Positions 27,699-35,489 of a stretch of 64,000 nt of DNA are shown piece by piece. This DNA comes from Micromonospora parathelypteridis (GTDB lineage Bacteria; Actinomycetota; Actinomycetes; Mycobacteriales; Micromonosporaceae). The stretch is from assembly GCF_014201145.1 (NCBI RefSeq), contig NZ_JACHDP010000001.1, positions 868,001 to 932,000 of the forward strand, written 5' to 3'. Numbering within the stretch: position 1 is the stretch's first letter; every line of letters starts with the position of its first letter. The notes beneath the pieces were generated by a model. That model saw only the letters and a list, made by a program, of their open reading frames with translations, was not told the DNA's origin and made no database searches. The position numbers were made by a program, and so were the translations under genes.

Positions 27699-28485
27699 GG
27701 TGGTCCAGGTTGACGATGCCGCGCTTCCAGTAGCCGTCCACCTCGACGTGGTCGCGCGGCAGGCCCAGCGCCCGCAGGTGCCGCCGGATCGGCTTGAGCG
27801 CGGTCGCCTCCCCGGCGACCCAGACGAAGCCGGCACCCTGCGGAGCACGGAAGTCGGTCAGCGCGGCGCCGAGTGACTGACCCGCGCCGCGGTGCAGCCA
27901 GGTGAGCGTGGTCTCCGCGGACCGCGCCAGGTCCTGTTCCTCGGCGACGTCTGCCACCTCGGCGAACGCGTACACCGGCACGCCGGCCGGCAACTGCTCC
28001 AGCCAGGCGCCCAGCGCGGGCAGCGCGGTCTCGTCCCCGGCGACGAGATACCAGTCGAAGGTCAGCGGATTCACGTACGAACCGCGCGGTCCCAGCACGC
28101 CGAGTCGCTGGCCGGGCGCGGCGGCGGCCGCCCAGGACGCACCGGGACCGTGCCCGTGCAACGCGAAGTCAATGTCGATCTCGCGCTGCTCCCGGCGAAC
28201 GTACCGGACGGTGTAGTCGCGGAAGATCGGTTGCGGCGCATCGGGGCCGGGCGGCTCGAATCCCTCCGGGCCGAGCGTCGGCAGCAGCGGCAACTCCGTG
28301 CCGGGGGCCGGGAAGAAGACCTTCACGTGGTCCTCCGGAGCGGCGTAGGCGAACGTGTCCAGGTCGTCCCCGGTGAGCGTGACCCGGGCCATGCGCGGAG
28401 TGATCCGCTCGGCGCGCACCACCGTGAGCAGACGTGGGACGAGATCGTGCCAGACGAGTTCGATCTCTCGTACCGGGGAGCTCAT
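27682..28485 (-). CDS. Siderophore-interacting protein (FAD-dependent ferric reductase, ViuB-like)
   Basis: 267 residues. FAD-binding barrel with RMARVTLTGDDL and FRDYTVRYVRREQREIDIDF; C-terminal NAD(P)H-binding SIP domain with WYLVAGDETALPAL and GFVWVAGEATALKPIRRHL. Reduces imported ferric siderophores to release iron in the cytoplasm. Being inside the uptake operon supports this. Confidence 0.95.
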   Translation of the reverse strand: MSSPVREIELVWHDLVPRLLTVVRAERITPRMARVTLTGDDLDTFAYAAPEDHVKVFFPAPGTELPLLPTLGPEGFEPPGPDAPQPIFRDYTVRYVRREQREIDIDFALHGHGPGASWAAAAAPGQRLGVLGPRGSYVNPLTFDWYLVAGDETALPALGAWLEQLPAGVPVYAFAEVADVAEEQDLARSAETTLTWLHRGAGQSLGAALTDFRAPQGAGFVWVAGEATALKPIRRHLRALGLPRDHVEVDGYWKRGIVNLDHHDVDA

Positions 28486-28543
28486 GGCATCTCCTTGTGG
28501 AAGGTGGGACGACCTCGTTCACGCGAAGCGGGGTGGATACCAG

Positions 28544-29545
28544 TCAGGACGCTGCGGCCGCGGCGGCGACCTTCGGCAGCACGTTGTCGATGAAGTACGG
28601 GGTCGACAGCGGGCTGGGGTTACGCAACGACAGAAACTCGACGAGGTCCAGCGGCACGTAGTGCCCGCCCCGTACGGCCTTCAGGTTCTTGAAGAGCGTG
28701 TTGGCCTCCAGGGCTGTCTTGAACTGCGGCTCGGTTGGGTAGACCAGCACCACGTCGGCGTCGATCGTCGCGATCTTCTCCAGGCTCAACGTCACCGCGA
28801 AGTCCTCGCTCTTGAGCGCCTTCACGGCCGGGGTCAGCTCCATCCCGAACGAGTTGAACGACTTCACGCCGGTGTCCTCGGGTGACCGGAGCACTCCGAT
28901 GGTGCCGGCCTCGAACGCCTGCGAGAGGCTGAAGGTCTTGCCGGCCAGGGCCGGGTACTGGGTCCGGACGCCGGCGACCTTCGCCTCCACGTCCCTGATG
29001 ATCTGCTCACCCTGCTCGACCTTGCCCACCAGCTTGGCCACCTGTCGCAGAGTGATCTGCCACGGGTCCTCGAACGGCCCGGTCTCGTAGGCGGTGGTCG
29101 GCACCAGCGGGGAGAGGGCCTTGTACTCGGAGTCGACGTAGTAGTCGCCACCCGCCAGCACGAGGTCGGGGTTCAGCTTCGCGACCTGCTCGGCGTCCAC
29201 ACCGTTCTCGCCGGGCTCGAGGAGGGCCGGCTGGCCGGTGAGCTTCGGCTTGGCCCACGGCGTGATGCCGCCGTCGTGCACCGAGGCGCCAATACCGACC
29301 GGCTGGATGCCGAGTAGCAACAGGGCGTCGAGATCGGCGTCCGAGAGCGCCACGATGCGCTGCGGAGCCTTGTCCAGCTTCGTGGTGCCAAGCTTGTGCG
29401 TGACGGTCACGGGGTAAGCGGCGGCAGCCGAGGACGACGTGCCGGCCGACGGCGTGCTCGGCTCGTCGGTGCCGCAGGCGGCGAGCGAGCCGCCAACGAG
29501 CGCCAGTGCGAGCGCAGAGGTCAGGACGCGGAGTGTGGAAGACAC
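28544..29545 (-). CDS. Siderophore-binding lipoprotein (FepB/FhuD-like)
   Basis: 333 residues if started at GTG 29545 (AAGG eight bases upstream); GTG 29560 would add five residues but starts only three bases after the iron box. Signal peptide with lipobox LVGGSLAAC, then a periplasmic-binding fold of the helical-backbone class: QRIVALSDADLDALLLLG, LNPDLVLAGG. First gene of the operon; delivers the ferric siderophore to the permease. Confidence 0.93.
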   Translation of the reverse strand: MSSTLRVLTSALALALVGGSLAACGTDEPSTPSAGTSSSAAAAYPVTVTHKLGTTKLDKAPQRIVALSDADLDALLLLGIQPVGIGASVHDGGITPWAKPKLTGQPALLEPGENGVDAEQVAKLNPDLVLAGGDYYVDSEYKALSPLVPTTAYETGPFEDPWQITLRQVAKLVGKVEQGEQIIRDVEAKVAGVRTQYPALAGKTFSLSQAFEAGTIGVLRSPEDTGVKSFNSFGMELTPAVKALKSEDFAVTLSLEKIATIDADVVLVYPTEPQFKTALEANTLFKNLKAVRGGHYVPLDLVEFLSLRNPSPLSTPYFIDNVLPKVAAAAAAS

Positions 29546-29563
29546 AGAACTCACCTTCACTTA

Positions 29564-29582
29564 TTAGGTTTGGCTAACCTAA
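29564..29582. promoter_or_regulatory. IdeR/DmdR1 (DtxR-type) iron box
   Basis: The 19-bp site ttaggtttggctaacctaa matches the actinobacterial iron-box consensus TTAGGTTAGGCTAACCTAA at 17 of 19 positions (read on either strand), directly upstream of the siderophore lipoprotein gene. A minus-strand TAGGTT inside it may be the -10 box. Iron-loaded repressor would shut off the whole uptake operon. Confidence 0.93.
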
Positions 29583-29688
29583 GACACCCCCATCGCGCGC
29601 CACAACCCCGGGTCCATCCGCCCCAGCCGAGCCATGTTGTAAAGTCCCGCCGCCGAAGCTGGCGCCCCGCTCGCGCGGGGCGCCGACG

Positions 29689-30192
29689 TCATCGGGACAT
29701 GCGCGAGAGGAAGATGCCGAGACCGGCCAGCAACAGGCTGATCAGGCTCGCGCCGGCGCGTACCGAGTTCCACCACGTCCAGCGGGACGAGTAGGAAGCC
29801 CACACCCGGACCGCCTCCGCAGGATCGGTCGGCACGCCCGCGGCGTCGAGCGTGTCGTTCATCGGCACGTTGACGACCACCGTCGGGATGAACGCGCCCA
29901 CCAGGTACACCCCCGCGGCCACCAGGAACAGCACACCCGCCGTCCGCTTTCCGAGGATCAACAGGAGCACACCGGTCACCGTGGCGGCAACGAGCGGGCC
30001 GAAGAACGTGACGAAGAAGAGCGGATTCTGGATTTTCTGGTTGATGCTCGTCATGGCCCGGATCGCGGTGCCGGCGTCGGCGGCGTTCAGACCGGGCATC
30101 ACCGCTACCGAAAAGGCGTAGTAGACACCGGTGATCGCACCCGTCACCGCCAGGGTCACCGCCGCCGACCAGGCAGCCAGGGTGGCGTTCAT
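29689..30192 (-). CDS. DUF1772 (anthrone-oxygenase-like) membrane protein
   Basis: 167 residues with four membrane segments. AITGVYYAFSVAVMPGL, NQKIQNPLFFVTFFGPL and NVPMNDTLDA are the DUF1772 signature. ATG start at 30192 overlaps the stop of the NmrA-like gene (ATGA), so the two are translationally coupled. The fungal relatives oxidise anthrones; the role of bacterial members is not established. Confidence 0.9.
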   Translation of the reverse strand: MNATLAAWSAAVTLAVTGAITGVYYAFSVAVMPGLNAADAGTAIRAMTSINQKIQNPLFFVTFFGPLVAATVTGVLLLILGKRTAGVLFLVAAGVYLVGAFIPTVVVNVPMNDTLDAAGVPTDPAEAVRVWASYSSRWTWWNSVRAGASLISLLLAGLGIFLSRMSR

Positions 30193-31046
30193 GCCCGGTC
30201 TCCACCGGGCGAGGCGTCCCACGCACCAGCGGCGGCGGCGTCCCGGGCATAGTCGGTGAAGTCACGCGGCCCGCGGCCCAGCGCCCGTTGCACACCATCG
30301 GTGAGCTGTGCGTTGCGGCCGTCCAGGACCTTGCCGAACAGCTCGGTCAGCACCGCCACGAGCTCCGCCGGCACGTCGTACCCGGCCAGCACGGCGGCGT
30401 ACTCCTCGGGCGAAACCGATCGGTAGCGGATCTCCCTCCCGAGCGCGTTGCCGATCTCCGAGGTCGCCTCGGCGAAGGTGAGAAGCCGAGGGCCGGTCAC
30501 CTCGTAGAGCTGCCCCGCGTGCCCGTCGTCGGTCAGCGCCGCGACCACGATGTCGGCGATGTCGTCGGCGTCGACGAACGGCTCCGGCACATTGCCGGCC
30601 GGGAGGATGACCTCGCCGCCGCGTATCGAGTCGGTCAGGAAGTCCTCGCTGAAGTTCTGGCTGAACCAGCTCGCCCGCACGATCGTCCAGGCCACTCCGG
30701 AGTCCTGGATTACCCGCTCACTGAGTTTGGCCTCCTCCTCGCCCCGGCCGGAAAGCAGAACCAACCGTTCGATCCCGCCGGACACCGCCTGTTCGGTGAA
30801 CGAGCGGATCGTCGCGAGGGCGTCCGGCGCGACCAGGTCCGGGTAGTACACCAGGTAGACCGACGAAACCCCGTCCAGTACGGGTGCCCAGGTGTGCTGG
30901 TCGGTCCAGTCGAACGGCGGCTCGCCGGAGCGGGAGCCGACCCGTACCGGCCGGTCGAGTTTGGTGAGCCGGTCCACCACCCGGCGGCCGGTCTTGCCGG
31001 TGCCGCCCAGTACGAGGATTGGCTGCTCATCAACGTTCTTCGTCAT
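30189..31046 (-). CDS. NmrA-like NAD(P)H-binding protein
   Basis: 285 residues. Rossmann motif PILVLGGTGKTGRRVVDRL, then VSSVYLVYYPDLVAPDAL and VAWTIVRASWFSQNFSED, typical of the NmrA/QOR2-like atypical SDR group. Catalysis or redox sensing is possible. Divergent from an AraC regulator starting at 31149 across 102 bases, which probably controls this two-gene operon. Confidence 0.9.
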   Translation of the reverse strand: MTKNVDEQPILVLGGTGKTGRRVVDRLTKLDRPVRVGSRSGEPPFDWTDQHTWAPVLDGVSSVYLVYYPDLVAPDALATIRSFTEQAVSGGIERLVLLSGRGEEEAKLSERVIQDSGVAWTIVRASWFSQNFSEDFLTDSIRGGEVILPAGNVPEPFVDADDIADIVVAALTDDGHAGQLYEVTGPRLLTFAEATSEIGNALGREIRYRSVSPEEYAAVLAGYDVPAELVAVLTELFGKVLDGRNAQLTDGVQRALGRGPRDFTDYARDAAAAGAWDASPGGDRA

Positions 31047-31136
31047 GCCAACCAGTCAAGTCGAGGGCGAGCGCACCGGGAATGGGCGAGACTCTCGGTC
31101 CCATGTCCCAGCGTCTCGACCGCCCCGTCGCAGGGC

Positions 31137-31148
31137 TAACCTGAGCGC
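31137..31148 (+). promoter_or_regulatory. -10 box of leaderless araC-family gene
   Basis: TAACCT at 31137-31142 lies six bases before the ATG at 31149, so transcription probably begins at the start codon. Confidence 0.5.
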
Positions 31149-32108
31149 ATGGATGCGCTCGCGGGGCTGCTGGACGGGCCGAGGGCACGCGGTGCGTTCC
31201 TGATGCGGTCGGTGTTCGACCCGCCCTGGTCGGTACGGATCCAGGATCGCGCGCCCCTCACCCTGGTCACCATGCTGCGCGGCACGGCGTGGGTGGTGCC
31301 GGACCGGGGTGCTCCGGTGCCGCTGCGCCCCGGCGATGTCGCGATCATCCGCGGCCCGGAGCCGTACACGATCGCCGACGACCCGGCCACGGCCCCGCAG
31401 GCGGTGATCCATCCGGGTGAGCGCACCACCACGCCCGCCGGGGACGAGTTGTGCGAAGTGATGGACCTGGGTGTCCGGACCTGGGGCGAACGCGCTGACG
31501 GGGCGGCGGTGCTGCTCAGTGGCACGTACCAGTTGCAGGGTGAGGTCAGCCAACGGTTGCTGCGGGTCCTGCCCCACGTACTGGTGCTGCCGGCCGGAGC
31601 CCTGGACAGCCCGCTCATCCCGTTGCTCAGCGACGAGATGACCAAGGACGAGCCGGGGCAGGAGGTGGTCCTGGACCGGCTGCTCGACCTACTGCTCATC
31701 GCCGTACTCCGGGCCTGGTTCTCCCGGCCGGAGGCGGCGGCGCCGGCCTGGTACCGAGCGCACGGCGATCCGGTGGTCGGTAGGGCCTTGCGGCTGCTGC
31801 ACGACCACCCGGCAAAGCCCTGGACGGTGGCCACCCTCGCGGCCGGCACCGGTATCTCGCGGGCCGTGCTGGCCCGCCGGTTCACCGACCTGGTCGGCGA
31901 GCCTCCGATGGCGTACCTCACCAACTGGCGGCTCGCGCTGGCCGCCGACCTGCTGCGCGAACCGGACGCCACCGTCGGCGCGGTGGCCCGCCAGGTCGGC
32001 TACGGCAGCTCATTCGCACTCAGCGCGGCCTTCAAACGGGTACGCGGTCTCAGCCCGGCCGAACACCGGCAGACCATCAGGTCGCCCGAGCTCACTCCAC
32101 TGGGATGA
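31149..32108 (+). CDS. AraC-family regulator with cupin-like sensor (AraC_binding_2 type)
   Basis: 319 residues. N-terminal cupin part (DRGAPVPLRPGDVAIIRGPE) and two C-terminal helix-turn-helix motifs: WTVATLAAGTGISRAVLARR and VGAVARQVGYGSSFALSAAF with LSPAEHRQ at the end. Members are often paired with short-chain or NmrA-like oxidoreductases. Predicted leaderless transcript from ATG 31149. Confidence 0.93.
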   Translation: MDALAGLLDGPRARGAFLMRSVFDPPWSVRIQDRAPLTLVTMLRGTAWVVPDRGAPVPLRPGDVAIIRGPEPYTIADDPATAPQAVIHPGERTTTPAGDELCEVMDLGVRTWGERADGAAVLLSGTYQLQGEVSQRLLRVLPHVLVLPAGALDSPLIPLLSDEMTKDEPGQEVVLDRLLDLLLIAVLRAWFSRPEAAAPAWYRAHGDPVVGRALRLLHDHPAKPWTVATLAAGTGISRAVLARRFTDLVGEPPMAYLTNWRLALAADLLREPDATVGAVARQVGYGSSFALSAAFKRVRGLSPAEHRQTIRSPELTPLG

Positions 32109-32586
32109 CCGTGCCGAGGCTGGCCGTGGGCATCCGTTCCGCATTGTGGACTGTCCTCCGGTCAACCTGACTGCGGCCGAGCATCGGCGTGGTCGGAGAC
32201 CTGTCCCGACTGAACGTCTTCTCCTCCCTCCTCGGGATTGACCATCGAAGACGTCCGATGTTAACTGCATGTCAACGATGTAGATCGATGTTCATCTCGT
32301 CGCCGGGAACCCGGTGCGATGGCAACGATCCACGTCATCTCGACATCGCCCTCGTTTCGGCGGACGTGGGCAGACCGGGGGCACTTCCCGGGGTGCGAGA
32401 CATCCGCACGGACGATCCAGAGGAGATCGTGTCGATGAAGATGACGTCGCCGCTTCGAATCGCGCCCGCTGCCCTGCTCGTCGGTGGTCTGGAACGACAA
32501 CGGCCTGATTGCCCTCTGACGCCGGAGCTGGCGGGCCCGTGTGGGCTCGTCGGCCGTGTGTGTCGCCCCGAACGCCGGAGAATCCC
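32109..32586. other. 478-base intergenic region upstream of the sugar dehydrogenase
   Basis: No convincing gene. It contains a less GC-rich block (32236-32300) with helix-phased ATGT repeats, reported separately. A short frame from GTG 32430 (MKMTSPLRIAPAALLVGG on an internal ATG) resembles a signal peptide but leads nowhere and may be a truncated secreted-protein relic. Confidence 0.45.
32258..32300. promoter_or_regulatory. Helix-phased ATGT direct repeats (PHO-box-like)
   Basis: ATGT recurs at 32258, 32269, 32278 and 32288, spaced 11, 9 and 10 bases. Read as 11-base units from 32260 (GTTAACT, GTCAACG, then GTTCATC at 32290) it resembles the direct-repeat units bound by PhoP in Streptomyces. 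Likely control element of the secreted-enzyme genes about 290 bases downstream; assignment tentative. Confidence 0.4.
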
Positions 32587-35457
32587 ATGATCAGTAAACC
32601 GCGTCCGCGTTGCGCCGCGGCCGTCGTCCTGGCCACCCTCGCCAGCCTGCTGCCGATCCTGCTGGGGGTCACCGCCGCCGCACCGGCAGCGGTCGCGGCG
32701 CCGCCCGCGACCACGCAGTTCGAGAAGGTCAAGCTCGACGGTGGGCTCTCCATGGGAGAGCCGATCGAACTGTCGGTCCTGCCCGACGCCAAGGTGCTCT
32801 ACATCAACCGGGGCACCAGTTCCGGCGGTGGGCAGGTGCGCCTCTACAACCCAGCCACCCGTACGACGACTGTCGCGCTGACCCTTCAACTGGACGCCCG
32901 GTTCGAGGACGGCCTGATCGGCATCACGACGCACCCGAGGTTCGCCACGAACCGCTGGGTGTACCTGTTCTACTCGCCGGCCGCGACGCCGCTGGTCAAC
33001 CGCATTTCGCGGTTCACCTTCAACCCGAGCACCCTCGTGCTCGACCCGGCGAGCGAGACCCGGCTGATCGAGTGGCCGACCGAACGCCGGCTCTGCTGCC
33101 ACTCGGCGGGCTCGATGACCTGGGACAGCAACGAGAATCTCTACTTCGCCGTCGGCGACAACACCAATTCCGGTGGAGACTCGGCGGGCATGGCCCCGAT
33201 CGACGAGCGGACGAGCCGCGACGCCCAGTACGACGCACAGCGGACCTCGGGCAACACCAACGACCTGCGCGGGAAGATCAATCGCATCCACCCGGAGGAC
33301 AACGGCACGTACACCGTTCCGACGGGCAACCTCTTCGCCGCGGGCACCAGCGGCACCCGTCCGGAGATCTACGTGATGGGGGTGCGCAACCCGTACCGCG
33401 TGTGGGTGGACCGGAAGAGCAGCAACACCCTCTACTGGGGTGAGGTCGGGCCGGACGCCGGAGCGACGATCGCGAACCGGGGGCCGGCGGCGTACGACGA
33501 GTGGAACCGGGCCACCGCGCCGGGCAACCACGGTTGGCCGTACTGCGGCGGCCCGAACGTCGCCTACAACGACTGGGACTTTGCCACCAACTCGCCACGC
33601 GGCTGGTTCCCGTGCGGTGGCAGCACCGGCCCGGTGAACAACTCGCCGCGCAACACCGGCCTCCAGCAGCTGCCGCCGACCCGGGGCGCCCTGGTGTGGG
33701 AGCAGCACGGCGGCAGCCGGGAGTGGCCGGCCCTGGACAGCCCGGGCGGCTGTGGCTCACCCAACCACGCCGAGGTCTACCACTACGATCCCAGCCTCGC
33801 GTCGGACGTGAAGTGGCCGCAGTACTACGACAACAATTTGATCATCACGGAGTACTGCCGTAATTGGATCAAGGCGGTCCAGTTCGACAACGGCAACGCG
33901 CGCACCGGTACCCCGACCGTCATCGAGCCGGTACTCGCCGGCATGTCCTTCGTCCACCCGATCGACATGGAGTTCGGGCCGGACGGATCTCTCTACCTGC
34001 TGGAGTACGGCAACGGCTACTTCTCGGGCGACACCGCCGCCGGCCTTTACAAGATCAATTATGTGGCCGGTGGCCGGTCCCCGACCGCCGTCGCGTCAGC
34101 CACCCCCGACAACGGCGTCAGCCCACTGACGGTCAACTTCTCCAGCGCGGGCAGCACCGACCCGGACGGTGACCCGCTGACCTACGCGTGGGACTTCGAC
34201 AGCAACGGCACCATCGACTCCACCGCCGCGAACCCCACCCACACGTACGCCAGCAACGGCGACAAGCGCGCCCGACTCACGGTGTCCGACGGCACGGGCC
34301 GGTCCGGCACCACCCAGGTGGCCGTCGTGGTGGGCAACACCCGGCCCACCGTGTCCCTCAACGGCATTCCCAACGGAGGGCTGTTCTCCTGGGACGAGAA
34401 CCTGACCGCCACCGCCACCGCCGCGGACGCCCAGGACGGGACAATCCCGTGCGCGAACGTAACGATCCGGGCGGCCCTCGGTCATCAGGAGCACGCGCAC
34501 GAGGAGGGCCAGGGCACCGGCTGCGGCTTCACCGTCAACACCGGACCGGTGCACGCCGGGCCGGACTCGGTGCTCTTCTTCCTGCTGCGGGCCGGTTACA
34601 CCGACCGGGGCGCCGCCGGCACGGTGCCGCTCACCGCCGAGAAGGACGTCACCGTGTGGCCCAAGCAGTGGCAGGCCGAGCACTACGTCTCGCTGCACGG
34701 CCCCCAGGTGATCAACGCGGGTGGCGCCGAGGGCGGCCGGCGGCTCGGTGACATCCAGAACGGTGAGTACGTCCGGCACCACGGGGTGAGCCTCAAGGGC
34801 ATCACCGGCGTACGGGCCAGGGTCTCCTCGGACAAGGCCGGCAACGTCGCCTCCTTCCGGTACGACTCGCCGACGGGTCCCGAGGTCGCCCGGGTCACCG
34901 TGCCCAACACCGGCGGTTGGGACAGCTACACCGAGATCAGCGCGCCGGTCACCAAGCCCGACGACAACACCCACGATCTGTACGTCGTGTTCAGCGGCGG
35001 CAGTGGAGGAGCCCTGCTCGACCTGGACAGCTACACGTTCACCGGCGCCGGGGTGAGCACCCCGGCGAGCGGCCCCCGCACCGGCCCGATCCGGGGCATG
35101 GGCAAGTGCGTCGACGTCAACGCCGGCGGGACCGCCGACGGCACCAGCGTCCAGATGTGGGACTGCATCGCCGGCGCGACCAACCAGCAGTGGACGCTGC
35201 CCGGCGACGGCACCATCCGCAGCCTGGGCAAGTGCCTGGACGTGAAGTCCAGCGGCACCACCAACGGCACCCCGATCCACCTGTGGACCTGCAACGGCAC
35301 CGGGGCCCAGCAGTGGGTGCCCGGCACCGCGGGCAGCCTGCGCAACCCGCAGGCCAACCGGTGCCTCGACATCCCCGCCTCCACCCCGACCAACGGACGG
35401 CAGCTGCAGATCTACGAGTGCAACGGCACCGCCGCGCAGAACTGGACCCTGCCGTGA
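32587..35457 (+). CDS. Secreted PQQ-type sugar dehydrogenase with PKD, CBM6 and ricin-B modules
   Basis: 956 residues. Sec signal (to about 38); glucose/sorbosone dehydrogenase-like six-bladed propeller about 45-490 (FEDGLIGITTHPRFATNRWV, HSAGSMTWDSNENLYFAVGD, MGVRNPYRVWVD); PKD about 497-580 (YAWDFDSNGTIDS); CBM6-like about 692-825 (WQAEHYVSLHG); three ricin-B repeats about 830-956 (GKCVDV, GKCLDV, RCLDI with QQW). Oxidises sugars or sugar derivatives outside the cell, tethered to polysaccharide. Start ATG 32587. The ThuA gene follows after 32 bases, so they are one unit. Confidence 0.92.
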   Translation: MISKPRPRCAAAVVLATLASLLPILLGVTAAAPAAVAAPPATTQFEKVKLDGGLSMGEPIELSVLPDAKVLYINRGTSSGGGQVRLYNPATRTTTVALTLQLDARFEDGLIGITTHPRFATNRWVYLFYSPAATPLVNRISRFTFNPSTLVLDPASETRLIEWPTERRLCCHSAGSMTWDSNENLYFAVGDNTNSGGDSAGMAPIDERTSRDAQYDAQRTSGNTNDLRGKINRIHPEDNGTYTVPTGNLFAAGTSGTRPEIYVMGVRNPYRVWVDRKSSNTLYWGEVGPDAGATIANRGPAAYDEWNRATAPGNHGWPYCGGPNVAYNDWDFATNSPRGWFPCGGSTGPVNNSPRNTGLQQLPPTRGALVWEQHGGSREWPALDSPGGCGSPNHAEVYHYDPSLASDVKWPQYYDNNLIITEYCRNWIKAVQFDNGNARTGTPTVIEPVLAGMSFVHPIDMEFGPDGSLYLLEYGNGYFSGDTAAGLYKINYVAGGRSPTAVASATPDNGVSPLTVNFSSAGSTDPDGDPLTYAWDFDSNGTIDSTAANPTHTYASNGDKRARLTVSDGTGRSGTTQVAVVVGNTRPTVSLNGIPNGGLFSWDENLTATATAADAQDGTIPCANVTIRAALGHQEHAHEEGQGTGCGFTVNTGPVHAGPDSVLFFLLRAGYTDRGAAGTVPLTAEKDVTVWPKQWQAEHYVSLHGPQVINAGGAEGGRRLGDIQNGEYVRHHGVSLKGITGVRARVSSDKAGNVASFRYDSPTGPEVARVTVPNTGGWDSYTEISAPVTKPDDNTHDLYVVFSGGSGGALLDLDSYTFTGAGVSTPASGPRTGPIRGMGKCVDVNAGGTADGTSVQMWDCIAGATNQQWTLPGDGTIRSLGKCLDVKSSGTTNGTPIHLWTCNGTGAQQWVPGTAGSLRNPQANRCLDIPASTPTNGRQLQIYECNGTAAQNWTLP

Positions 35458-35489
35458 CCTGCCCGTCCACTGTCCCGCAAGGAGCCCCC

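Noticed and set aside
32189..32590. 133-residue plus-strand frame before the sugar dehydrogenase
   Set aside because: No ribosome site or domain, and it runs out of phase into the dehydrogenase start; more likely leader DNA.
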